A stretch of DNA of 64,000 nucleotides, taken from assembly GCF_001667585.1 (NCBI RefSeq), contig NZ_LZJZ01000012.1, forward strand, positions 62,001-126,000. Direction: 5' to 3'. The notes below the pieces were generated by a model. That model did no database searches, was not told the origin of the DNA, and saw only the letters and a list, made by a program, of their open reading frames with translations. This document shows positions 47,740 through 56,037 of the stretch, in pieces. A program made the position numbers and the translations under genes. Each line of letters opens with the position of its first letter. Within the stretch, counting starts at the first letter, position 1. The stretch is from Mycobacterium sp. E2733 (GTDB lineage: Bacteria; Actinomycetota; Actinomycetes; Mycobacteriales; Mycobacteriaceae).

Positions 47740-48878
47740 TTGTTGGAACGACCTGCCTTCTCGTATTCATACACGCGCAGGTTGTGTTCCTCGGGTGTCC
47801 CGAACATGGAGCGATACAACGTGATCCGGCGCAAGTAGAGGTGCAGGTCGTGTTCCCAGGTGACGCCGATGCCCCCGTGCATCTGCACGCAGGCCTGGAC
47901 GATCTGGCCGGCCATCTCGCCCACGTAAGACTTGGCGATGCTGGCCGACAGGCCCGCCTCCGGTGAGCTGGCGGCAACGTCGGCCACCGCCGCGGCCGTG
48001 GTGGCACGACAAGCTTCCAGCCACAGCTTCATGTCGGCGAATTTGTGCTTGAGGGCCTGATAGGACGCCAGCGGACGCCCGAAGGTGTGTCGGTCCAACG
48101 CCCACTGGACGGTCAGGTCGAACACGGTCTGCAGGATGCCGACCGCCTCGGCGCACTGCAGGGTTTGGGCGATTTGGCTCTGCCGGTCGATCAGCGCGGC
48201 GGTCTCGGCCGCGGTGCCGACGGCCGCCGATCGCTCCACCACCACACCGTCGAAATTGGCCCGGGCATAGTGCTTGACCAGGTCGACCGACTGCTGGGGC
48301 TCGATCGTGAAGCCGGGCGCGTCAGTGGGGACCAGAAACTGGCGGAGCTCATCACCGCAGCGCGCCACCACCAGCAGCAGCGCGCTCTGCGCGCCGGCCT
48401 CGATCCGGTCCTTGGTGCCGTCGATGCGATAGCCCGAATCGGTCGTGGTGGCCGTCAACGACGGATCCATCGGTGCCCACCCCCGGCCCGGTTCCGAAAC
48501 CGCCCACGACGCCACGATTTCACCAGACATCAGCGCCTCGATGGTCGCCGTGTGCGGCTGCCAGTCGGCGCACTCGACGAGCGCGGCCAGGACGACGCTG
48601 ACCGGATACAACGGCCCGGGCGCCACGGTCCTCCCGAGCTGTTCGGCGACCATGGCCAGATCCGAAAAACCGCTGTCCGAGACGCTGCCGCCGCCCAATT
48701 CCTCCGGCACCAAGAGGCCCGTCCAGCCGAGCGCCGCGGCGCGCCGCCACCATGCCGGGTCGAACGACACCGCCTCCGCGTGCAATTCCCGTACACGCCG
48801 CAGCGGCGCTTCCTTTTCCAGAAAAGCTTGGGTGGTCGAGGTGAACAGCGACTTTTCGGGAGAGTCGAGTGTGGTCAT
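47736..48878 (-). CDS. Acyl-CoA dehydrogenase, partner subunit
   Basis: 380 aa from the ATG at 48878 (GAGAGGC upstream). A longer frame exists upstream but is antisense to the hydrolase and is ignored. C-terminal helices HTFGRPLASYQALKHKFADMKLWLEA and MHGGIGVTWEHDLHLYLRR mark the divergent partner type, like the gene at 16713. The promoter at 48929 carries an inverted repeat, so the pair is probably its own transcript, starting after the hydrolase. Confidence 0.87.
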
Positions 48879-48928
48879 GCTGCCTCTCGTGGGGCGTTCT
48901 CCGGTGTTTTCGATGGTAGCAATGTGCA

Positions 48929-48949
48929 CTACGGTAAGAGATACCGGAG
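48929..48949. promoter_or_regulatory. Inverted repeat CGGTA-AGAGA-TACCG
   Basis: Perfect 5+5+5 core (48932-48946), extending to 8-base arms with one mismatch, in the 95-base gap between the hydrolase end and the dehydrogenase pair. TACGGTAA is shared with the palindrome at 52680, which lies before the amidohydrolase operon. Confidence 0.5.
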
Positions 48950-48973
48950 TTCTGTCGATAGCGCAGGTCAGCG

Positions 48974-49945
48974 CTACATGGCGAACACACGCCGCAGCGA
49001 ACGCGCGTGCAGCGCCCGGTTCTCCTGAGAAACCACCCAATCGGGAACCAACGAGTCGAACCCGTTGAATGCCGCTGCGATGACGTGCAATTCGGTGTGC
49101 ACGTAGGCGTGCAACAGCCTGTTCGCGTAGTCGATGGCTTCGTCGCGACACGGATCGATCTCCGCGCAGCTGATGAACGTGGGCGGCAGGCCCTCGAGAT
49201 TCGCGCGGTGCGCGGGGACGTGCTGACCGTTGGCGCTCGCGTGACCGAGGTAATGACCCCACGCCCGGCTCACGGCCGGCCCGTTGAGACCCGGCGTGCG
49301 CTGGAACTCGCGACGCGACTGGGTAGCGTCGGAATCGAGCATCGGCTGGTGCAGGATCTGCACCAGGATCTGCGGGCCTTCGTCGTCGAACATGCGCTGA
49401 CTCAGGCCCGCTACGAGTGCCGCACCCGCGTCGCGGCCCATCACAGCGATGCGGTTGACGTCCACATTCAGCTCGGCGCAATTGCGGGTGGCGTAGTAGA
49501 GGCCGGCCTCGACGTCGTCCAACGCGGCCGGGCACGGGTGTTCCGGCGCGAGCCGGTAGTCGACCGATACCAGCAGGCATCCACCTTCTCGAGCCAGCTC
49601 CACGCATCGGGCGTGATCGGTGTCCAGGTTGCCGGTCACGAAGCCCCCGCCGTGGGCGTACAGGACGAGGGGTGCACCTGACCCGGTCTGATCGAGATCG
49701 GGACCTCGATAGAAACGAAGCTTCAGCTGATGCCCGCCCGGGCCGGCGATGGTGCGCGTTTCGACGGCCACGTCGGCGGTGTCGACCGCGGCGGCGCGCT
49801 CGGCTGCGAGCCGGTTGGCGAGCTCCCGTTCGGCGGGCAGTGTCTCGGCGCGGAATTCGACGATGCCCAGCGCGGTAGCCGCCTCCCGGAGCACCGGGTC
49901 GATCCGGGTAAGGCCCTGGGGCCGCGTCAGATTCGTTTGTGTCAT
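48974..49945 (-). CDS. Alpha/beta hydrolase (HSL-like) with degenerate catalytic triad
   Basis: 323 aa. The HSL/esterase fold is clear: oxyanion HGGGFVTGN (98-101 HGGG), VDYRLAPEHPCPAALDD, acid DPCRDEAIDYANRLL (D264 region). The nucleophile elbow, normally G-D-S-A-G, is G170-R-D172-A-G174, so the catalytic Ser is Asp. The final His, normally in FHGF, is Asn in AFNGFD (N294). Two of three triad residues are lost with no frameshift and otherwise good conservation. It may bind a ligand, or use a different chemistry. It lies 139 bases after the amidohydrolases on the same strand; bases 49946-50084 contain ACCTT-CTTC-AAGGT at 50012-50025. Confidence 0.85.
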   Translation of the reverse strand: MTQTNLTRPQGLTRIDPVLREAATALGIVEFRAETLPAERELANRLAAERAAAVDTADVAVETRTIAGPGGHQLKLRFYRGPDLDQTGSGAPLVLYAHGGGFVTGNLDTDHARCVELAREGGCLLVSVDYRLAPEHPCPAALDDVEAGLYYATRNCAELNVDVNRIAVMGRDAGAALVAGLSQRMFDDEGPQILVQILHQPMLDSDATQSRREFQRTPGLNGPAVSRAWGHYLGHASANGQHVPAHRANLEGLPPTFISCAEIDPCRDEAIDYANRLLHAYVHTELHVIAAAFNGFDSLVPDWVVSQENRALHARSLRRVFAM

Positions 49946-50084
49946 ACCTTCTCGTCTTCCGGGCTCTCATGCGGGCTCGTCCGGTACCGGCGCGGGGCGG
50001 CCGTGCCGGAAACCTTCTTCAAGGTAGACCTGCGATTCCGTGTGGTGAAAGACGAGGTGCTTATCGTTTCAGCTTGGGCGAGCT

Positions 50085-51233
50085 TTAGCGTTCCCCCGGG
50101 AGCGCCTTGACCGTCGCCGGCAGCCCGTAGAGCTCGGTCGCGTTGCCGCGCATTATCCGCTCGCGCTGGTCGGCCGGGAATCGGTTGATCGCATAGGTCG
50201 GTGCGTCGTAGCTCCAATGCGGGTAGTCCGTCGAGAACATCAGGTTGTCGCCCAGGTCCATCGTCTCCAGGTACTCCCGGAACTGGACCGTGTCGATGTC
50301 TTCCAGCGGTTGGGTGGTGAACCGAACATGTTCGCGCACATACTCCGATGGGCGGCGCCGCACGTGCGGCAGGTCGCCGCGGCGGGCCTCCCAGATGCGA
50401 TCCATCCGCGACATGACCGGCATCGCCCACGTAAAGCCGCCTTCGACGAACACCACCCGCAGGTCGGGGTGACGGTCGAATGCGCCGTCGAACACCAGGC
50501 TCATCAGATGCGAGACGTATAGCAGTGGCCAGGATGCGAAGAAGTCGTGCCAATGTGCCGGATTGCCAACCGGATACAGCGGGATGAGCTCGAACGGCGT
50601 CTGCCCCATCAAGTGGGTGGCCACCGGGAATCCGTTGCGGGCCGCGGCTTCGTAGAGCGGGTCGAAATGCGGGTTGCCGAAGGGGATCCCACGAGTCTGC
50701 GGTGTCATCAACACCTGGGCCATGTACGGATGTCCCGCCCAGCGTTCGACCTCGCGCGCCGCCTGGTCGGGTGTCTGCGCGCTGACGCTGATCGATCCGC
50801 GCCACCGGCCGTGCTCGTTGTTCGTGTCGAGCCAGACGTCGGCGAGCCAGTCGTTGTAGGCGGACTTCAGAACGTGCTCGGCCTGGGGTAACTGGGCGTC
50901 GCACATCGGCTCCAGCGTCGCGATGCTGACGCCGGCATCGAGCAGCAACTGCTTGGCCGCGAACTCCGGGTCGCTGCCCGCGAACCCACCACCCGGCGGG
51001 GCGGCATCCAGACGCAGGGACATGGTCTTGTACGAATCCGGGGTGTCGTAGAAATGCGGCACCGGGGTGACGGCGTTGCCGGTCGGCCATATCTTGTCCA
51101 CCCATTCGGCCGGCGCATACGACTTGAGCACGTCGGTCGAGACAGGCAAGGGGTGCACGTCGGTGTCGACGATGCTCACCGCAATTTCGTCGTCGTGGCC
51201 CGTCGGCGAATCGACTCGTTCGATCGTGGTCAT
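50085..51233 (-). CDS. Amidohydrolase_2-family protein, metal site intact
   Basis: 382 aa, the ATG at 51233 overlapping the stop of the partner gene as ATGA. Metal motif D23-x-D25-x-H27 (DTDVHP), His in VATHLMG, and Asp/His in FSTDYPHWS are all present. ACMSD-like fold for decarboxylation or hydrolysis of ring-derived acids. It is paired with a homologue that lacks the ligands; the pair may work as a heteromer. Confidence 0.87.
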   Translation of the reverse strand: MTTIERVDSPTGHDDEIAVSIVDTDVHPLPVSTDVLKSYAPAEWVDKIWPTGNAVTPVPHFYDTPDSYKTMSLRLDAAPPGGGFAGSDPEFAAKQLLLDAGVSIATLEPMCDAQLPQAEHVLKSAYNDWLADVWLDTNNEHGRWRGSISVSAQTPDQAAREVERWAGHPYMAQVLMTPQTRGIPFGNPHFDPLYEAAARNGFPVATHLMGQTPFELIPLYPVGNPAHWHDFFASWPLLYVSHLMSLVFDGAFDRHPDLRVVFVEGGFTWAMPVMSRMDRIWEARRGDLPHVRRRPSEYVREHVRFTTQPLEDIDTVQFREYLETMDLGDNLMFSTDYPHWSYDAPTYAINRFPADQRERIMRGNATELYGLPATVKALPGER

Positions 51234-52279
51234 CGCACACGCTCCTTCAGCCCGTACAGCTCGCTGGCGTTTCGCCACAGCACCTTGTCGCGTTGGGCAG
51301 CATCGAGGCCCTCGGCAACGCGCTCGGGTGGCGACGTGGACCAGTGGGGATACGCCGACCCGTACATCAGCAGGTCGGACTTGCCGGTGAACTCCATCCA
51401 GCGCTTCGTGTCGGCGGTGTCGGTCGGCCCGTCGAACGCCGACGAGCAGAACCTGACGTGGCCGGGCAGGTATTCGCTCGGGTAGCGATCGACCCACGGC
51501 GTCTGGTCGCGCATCGATACCCAGAAGGTGTCCAGCCGCCAGATCAACGGCGTGAGGATGTCGTAGCCGCCGTCGGCGAACACGAATTTGAGGTCGGGGT
51601 GCCTGCCGAACATGCCCTCCACGATGAGGGTGGCCAGGTGCACGAAGTAGTTCAGCGGCATGAACGCCGCGTATCCCGGATAGGTGTGGGCGTGACCGGC
51701 GAAGGTGGGCGGATAGTCGACGCCGTTGCCGCCGTTGATGTGTACCGCCACCGGCAACCCGTGGGCGGCGGCGGCCTCCCAGATCGGCTCGAACATCGGC
51801 TTGCCGTAGGGCTCGCGCGACTGCAGCGGGACGCCGACCTGGACCAGCTTCGGGTGATCGGCCAGGCGCTCGATCTCCGCGACGGCGCCCTTGGGGTCTT
51901 CGGGATTGACGCGGATGGTTCCCCGGAATCGATCGGCGGAGTCGGGCTCCAGCCAGCGGTCGAGCAGCCAGTCGTTGACCGCCGCGGAAATTCGGCTGTT
52001 GAGCAGGTAGTCGGCGATGTTGCCGCGGGTCAGCGGGTTGAGGATGGCGTAATTGACGCCCATGTCGTCGAAGAGGTGCCGGCTCACGGTCTCGGGGTCC
52101 GAGCCCGGGTAGTGCTCCCCGTAGAGGTCTTGCCGGTAGTCGCCGCCGGGCGCTTGGTACCACTGCTGCTCGACGTCGGGAATCGACCGCAGCTGGTGGG
52201 CGGCGGGTAGATAGCGCCGTATCTCCGCGTTGGAGCGGAAGTGCGGCTGTACGTTGGCATCTATGACCGGGCTGATCAT
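51230..52279 (-). CDS. Amidohydrolase_2-family protein, metal ligands lost
   Basis: 349 aa from the ATG at 52279, overlapping the Rieske ferredoxin stop as ATGA. Homologue of the next gene (PSEY..GHVRF, FGRHPDLKFVFADGG, LYGL). The first metal motif reads D7-A-N9-V-Q11 instead of D-x-D-x-H, and the late Asp in the GSDYPH motif is Ala309 (GSAYPH). The central His (VAVHINGG) is kept. Likely catalytically dead and structural, or regulatory, for its partner. Confidence 0.85.
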   Translation of the reverse strand: MISPVIDANVQPHFRSNAEIRRYLPAAHQLRSIPDVEQQWYQAPGGDYRQDLYGEHYPGSDPETVSRHLFDDMGVNYAILNPLTRGNIADYLLNSRISAAVNDWLLDRWLEPDSADRFRGTIRVNPEDPKGAVAEIERLADHPKLVQVGVPLQSREPYGKPMFEPIWEAAAAHGLPVAVHINGGNGVDYPPTFAGHAHTYPGYAAFMPLNYFVHLATLIVEGMFGRHPDLKFVFADGGYDILTPLIWRLDTFWVSMRDQTPWVDRYPSEYLPGHVRFCSSAFDGPTDTADTKRWMEFTGKSDLLMYGSAYPHWSTSPPERVAEGLDAAQRDKVLWRNASELYGLKERVR

Positions 52280-52641
52280 GCGGTCAGGTACACCTCCCCG
52301 TCGGTGACGTCGACCGGATAGGTGCGAACACGCCGCGTCGGATCGGCGAGGTTCTGCCCGGTGGTGATGTCGAATTCCCAATTGTGCCAAGGGCATCGGA
52401 CGATTTGGCCGTCGCGGACCCGGCGCAGCCCGCCGGGTTCATCCGGGGCGAACTCATTGGTGCCGCCGAGCAGACCGAGACACAGCGGCGCGCCTTCGTG
52501 GGAGCAATAGTTGACGATCGCGTAAAGCTCGCCACGCACGTTGTACACGCCGATGCCGAACTTCCCGACGTCGACCAGCTTCATCTCGCCGGGCGGCAGA
52601 TCGTCCAGTGCGCACACGAATCGCCGCTCGGGCATTTGCAT
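52276..52641 (-). CDS. Rieske-type [2Fe-2S] ferredoxin
   Basis: 121 aa from the ATG at 52641, with GGAGG 5 bases upstream; GTG at 52659 and ATG at 52635 are alternatives. Ligands C46-x-H48 and C83-x2-H86 (YCSHEG, CPWHNW). Domain-only size, like small Rieske ferredoxins that feed oxygenases. It heads the amidohydrolase pair and lies opposite a P450 across a shared promoter region, so it may serve either an oxygenase or the amidohydrolases. Confidence 0.85.
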   Translation of the reverse strand: MQMPERRFVCALDDLPPGEMKLVDVGKFGIGVYNVRGELYAIVNYCSHEGAPLCLGLLGGTNEFAPDEPGGLRRVRDGQIVRCPWHNWEFDITTGQNLADPTRRVRTYPVDVTDGEVYLTA

Positions 52642-52679
52642 CACCGCCTCCGACGCCACGCAGCATCAATACTGTGCCC

Positions 52680-52690
52680 GTTACGGTAAC
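52680..52690. promoter_or_regulatory. Palindrome GTTAC-G-GTAAC
   Basis: Perfect 5+1+5 palindrome 38 bases upstream of the Rieske ferredoxin start. TACGGTAA recurs at 48930. Possible operator for the leftward amidohydrolase operon. Confidence 0.45.
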
Positions 52691-52714
52691 CACGACAAGC
52701 CGTTGGGCTTAGTT

Positions 52715-52734
52715 GCTATTTATACTATGATAGC
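52715..52734. promoter_or_regulatory. AT-rich inverted repeat GCTAT-10-ATAGC
   Basis: Lies in the gap between the Rieske ferredoxin and the P450 at 52786. GCTATTTATAC(C/T)AT is shared with the GntR-gene operator at 14180, suggesting a common binding protein or a strong promoter type. Confidence 0.45.
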
Positions 52735-52785
52735 GATAATCCCCAAGTACCCAATCCGCTTACCGGCTGTTCAGGAGGAGCGCTG

Positions 52786-54012
52786 ATGACGCTCAGCACC
52801 GACCCCGCCAACCAGCCCGTCACGCTCGACTTCACCGGCGAAACCAGCCCCTACCCGTTCTTCGAGTACATGAGGCTTAAGGATCCGGTGTGGCATGGCG
52901 CGCTGAGCGATCGTGAGCAGATACCGGAGGAGTTGCGGCCCAGCGACGAGTGGGTCCTGTTCAGCTACGACGGGGTCTACCGGGCGTTCCGCGACGACCG
53001 GATCTTCACGTCGGCCGCTTACGACAAGACGATCGGGTTGGTGATGGGCCACACCATCCTCGCGATGGGCGGGAAGGAGCACCACGACCACCGCAGCCTG
53101 GTGGCGAAGGCATTTCGTGCGACCGCGCTGGAACGTTGGGAGCCGTCGGTCATCGGGCCGGTCTGCGATCAGTTGATCGACGAGATCAAGAACGATGGAC
53201 ACGCCGACTTGGTGAAGGCGCTGACGTTCGAATTTCCCACCCGCATCATCTCGACGTTGCTCGGTCTGCCGCCGGAGGATTTGGACATGTTCCGACGGCT
53301 GTCTCTCGACCTCATCTCGATCCAGGCCGACATCATGGCGGGGCTGAACGCCGCAGAGGAGTTGCGCGGCTACTTCCTCGATCAGGTCGAGCAACGGCGC
53401 CGCAAACCGACCAGCGACATCATCGGCGACTTGGTCACGGCCGAGATCGACGGTGAAAAACTCAGCGACGAGGCCATCATCGCTTTCCTTCGATTACTGT
53501 TGCCCGCCGGACTGGAGACCACCTATCGATCGTCGGGCAACCTGTTGTACCTGCTTCTCACCCATCCCGAGCAACTGGCGATGGTGTCCCGGGACCGGTC
53601 GTTGATACCCGTCGCCATCGAGGAGGGCCTGCGGGTCGAAACCCCGCTGACCATGGTCATGCGGACCACCACCGAAGAAATCGAGATCGGCGGCAAGACG
53701 ATCCCGGCCGACGCGCAGATAGACCTGTGCATGGGCTCGGCCAACCGCGACGAAACACGCTGGGCCGACCCCGATGTATTCGACATCACCCGCCCCCGCA
53801 ACGCCCACATCGCCTTCGCCGGCGGGATCCACATGTGCCTCGGCATGCATCTGGCCCGACTCGAGACGCGCGTGATGCTGAACAGTCTGTTCGACCGCGT
53901 CAAGGACCTGGCCTTTGTGGCCGACGACGGAACCGGCCAGGAGTCCAAGATCGTCGGGCTTACGTTCCGGTCCCCCAACAAGCTTCCGGTCACCTTCTCC
54001 CCTGCCGCATAG
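52786..54012 (+). CDS. Cytochrome P450
   Basis: 408 aa, ATG with AGGAGGAG 5-8 bases upstream. I-helix PAGLETTYRS (240-249, Glu in place of the usual Asp), ExxR at E280-R283, heme loop FAGGIHMCLG with Cys351. The AGLETT form is seen in a subset of mycobacterial P450s. Followed after 9 bases by an alcohol dehydrogenase, fitting hydroxylation then oxidation of the same carbon. Confidence 0.92.
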   Translation: MTLSTDPANQPVTLDFTGETSPYPFFEYMRLKDPVWHGALSDREQIPEELRPSDEWVLFSYDGVYRAFRDDRIFTSAAYDKTIGLVMGHTILAMGGKEHHDHRSLVAKAFRATALERWEPSVIGPVCDQLIDEIKNDGHADLVKALTFEFPTRIISTLLGLPPEDLDMFRRLSLDLISIQADIMAGLNAAEELRGYFLDQVEQRRRKPTSDIIGDLVTAEIDGEKLSDEAIIAFLRLLLPAGLETTYRSSGNLLYLLLTHPEQLAMVSRDRSLIPVAIEEGLRVETPLTMVMRTTTEEIEIGGKTIPADAQIDLCMGSANRDETRWADPDVFDITRPRNAHIAFAGGIHMCLGMHLARLETRVMLNSLFDRVKDLAFVADDGTGQESKIVGLTFRSPNKLPVTFSPAA

Positions 54013-54021
54013 GGAAGCCGC

Positions 54022-55179
54022 TTGAAAACTAAGGGAGCGCTCCTGCACGACGTCGGCGGGCCGTGGTCGATCGAAGAATTCGAGCTCGACCCGCCCCGCG
54101 CCGGCGAGGTCCTGGTCGAGATGGCGGCGGCCGGGTTGTGCCATTCCGACGACCACATCCTCAAGGGCGACATGTCGGCGCCCAACGAGGTGATGCGCTC
54201 GCTCGGCCTACCGACCATGTTCCCGACGGTCGGCGGCCATGAGGGCTCCGGCATCGTGCGGCAAGTTGGTGACGGCGTAACCGATTTCGCGCCCGGCGAC
54301 CACGTGGTGATGTCGTTCGTCGCGGTGTGTGGACAGTGCCGCTGGTGCGCGACGGGCATGGAGTACATTTGTGACGTCGGCGCTTTTACCCTCACCCCGG
54401 GGATGCCCACCGACGGCACCTTCCGGCATCACACCGCCGACGGCCGGCCACTGGGGCATCTGGCCAAGGTCGGGGCATTCGCCGAACACACTGTCGTGTC
54501 GACGAATTCGCTGGTCAAGATCGAGCCCAGCCTGCCGCTGGCGCCGAGCGCGTTACTGTCATGCGCCATTCCCACCGGCTACGGTTCGGCCGCCAACCGT
54601 GCCGGGGTGCGCGGCGGTGACACTGTCGTCGTCATCGGCGTCGGCGGAATCGGCACCGGTGCGATCCAGGGCGCGCGGATCAGCGGCGCCGCGCAGATCG
54701 TCGCCGTGGACCCGGTGGACTTCAAGCAGAAATCGGCGCTGCAGTTCGGCGCGACACACAGTGCGGCCACGATCGCCGAGGCACAGGAGCTGCTGCGGGA
54801 CTTGACATACGGCGTCATGGCCGACGCCGTGGTGGTCTCCCCTTCGCTGATCACCGCCGACGACGTCCGCGATGCGCTGCAGCTGACCCGCAAGGGCGGG
54901 ACGTGCGTGCTCACCGGTATGACGTCGCAGCTGACCCGATCGGTGAAGATCGACCTGCAGGACTTCATCCTGATGAACAAGACGCTCGCGGGAACGATAT
55001 TCGGCTCGTGCAACCCGAGGGCCGACATCTCCCGGCTGGCCAGGCTCTATCGAACCGGGCAACTCCAGCTCGACGAAATGATCACCCGCCGCTATCGCCT
55101 CGACGAGATCAACGATGCCTACGACGACCTGCGCAACGGCAAAATCATCCGGGGCATCATCGATTTCGGGATCAGCTGA
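54022..55179 (+). CDS. Zinc-dependent, NDMA-type alcohol dehydrogenase
   Basis: 385 aa, TTG start with GGAAG upstream. Catalytic zinc ligands Cys in GLCHSDDH, His in GGHEGSG and Cys in LLSCAIPTG; structural zinc CGQCRWCATGMEYIC; NAD loop GVGGIGTGAIQGA. The FTLTPGMPTDG and HHTADGRPLGH inserts match the mycobacterial class III-like family that needs NDMA as artificial acceptor and retains its cofactor (a mycofactocin-linked group). Operon partner of the P450 just upstream. Its last 8 bases overlap the convergent SDR. Confidence 0.88.
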   Translation: MKTKGALLHDVGGPWSIEEFELDPPRAGEVLVEMAAAGLCHSDDHILKGDMSAPNEVMRSLGLPTMFPTVGGHEGSGIVRQVGDGVTDFAPGDHVVMSFVAVCGQCRWCATGMEYICDVGAFTLTPGMPTDGTFRHHTADGRPLGHLAKVGAFAEHTVVSTNSLVKIEPSLPLAPSALLSCAIPTGYGSAANRAGVRGGDTVVVIGVGGIGTGAIQGARISGAAQIVAVDPVDFKQKSALQFGATHSAATIAEAQELLRDLTYGVMADAVVVSPSLITADDVRDALQLTRKGGTCVLTGMTSQLTRSVKIDLQDFILMNKTLAGTIFGSCNPRADISRLARLYRTGQLQLDEMITRRYRLDEINDAYDDLRNGKIIRGIIDFGIS

Positions 55180-55924
55180 GGCCTTTTCGGCCCATCACCC
55201 GCTGGAGTTGGCCGTACGCGTCGATGGGACTGTGCAGCGCGAGCCCGCCGTCGGCGTGCACGACTTGGCCGGTCACCCAAGGCAATTCCAGGACACCGAC
55301 GATCGCCCCGGCCACGTCCACGGCGTTCCCCAGACCGCCCAGCGGCGTCCGTTCGGACAAAGCTTCCACCCAGCCGGGTAGCTGTTCCGGTTTCGCCAGC
55401 ATCGGCGTGCGCGTGACGCCCGGTCCGACAGCGTTCACCCGGATGCCGTGCACGCCCCACTCCGCCGCGGCGACCTTCACCAACATGTCCACTCCCGCCT
55501 TGGACACACAGTAGGCACCCATGTCACGGTCGGCGACGGTGCCGCTGATGCTGGAGACCGCGACGATCGAGCCGCCGAAGCCGGCGTCGACCATCGCCCG
55601 CGCCCCGGCGCGAATGGTCAGCCAGGTGCCCGTGAGGTTGACCCCCAACACCCGGTTCCATTCCGCGGGCGACTGTTCGAGCAACAGCCCCGACGCACCG
55701 ACTCCGGCGCAGGTGACGATCCGCGCGGGCGCCCCGTGGTCGCGCACCGTTTGCTCCATGGCGGCCGACACCGCGTCGGGATCGCTGACGTCGCAGGCGA
55801 TGTCGGCATCCGTGAGATCCCACACCACTACGTGGTGTCCCGCCTCGCGCAGCCGCGCGGCAACCTCACGCCCGATGCCGGACGCTCCTCCGGTCACCAG
55901 CGCCGGGTGGTGATCACTTTGCAC
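55172..55924 (-). CDS. Short-chain dehydrogenase/reductase (SDR)
   Basis: 250 aa from the GTG at 55924; an ATG at 55975 would add a Gly-rich extension encoded by the flanking tandem repeat and is less likely. TGGASGIG, then TCAGVGASG, Ser in VAVSSISGT and catalytic YCVSK. Classical oxidoreductase. It stands between the P450/ADH pair and a second SDR, both on the minus strand on its left. Confidence 0.85.
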   Translation of the reverse strand: MQSDHHPALVTGGASGIGREVAARLREAGHHVVVWDLTDADIACDVSDPDAVSAAMEQTVRDHGAPARIVTCAGVGASGLLLEQSPAEWNRVLGVNLTGTWLTIRAGARAMVDAGFGGSIVAVSSISGTVADRDMGAYCVSKAGVDMLVKVAAAEWGVHGIRVNAVGPGVTRTPMLAKPEQLPGWVEALSERTPLGGLGNAVDVAGAIVGVLELPWVTGQVVHADGGLALHSPIDAYGQLQRVMGRKGLS

Positions 55925-55960
55925 AAGGTGCGAGTTTAGTCCGGTACCACCGCCTCGCTC

Positions 55961-56020
55961 GGCACCCGTTGCCACCCTGGCGTGACACTAGGCACCCGTT
56001 GCCACACTGGCGTGACGCTC
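55961..56020. repeat. Two tandem 30-base repeats
   Basis: GGCACCCGTTGCCACCCTGG... (55961-55990) followed directly by a second copy (55991-56020) with four mismatches; a third copy starts (GGCGCTCG) and decays. They fill most of the gap between two SDR genes. Read on the minus strand the unit contains GTCACGCCAGTGTGGCAACG. Confidence 0.6.
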
Positions 56021-56037
56021 GGCGCTCGCAGCGGCCG

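Noticed and set aside
48879..49970. Open frame extending the dehydrogenase at 47736 to 744 aa
   Set aside because: Arg/Pro-rich shadow of the hydrolase gene; a start with a ribosome site exists at 48878.
51234..52163. Upstream extension of the amidohydrolase at 50085 to 692 aa
   Set aside because: Lies over the partner amidohydrolase in a different frame; ATGA overlap at 51233 marks the start.
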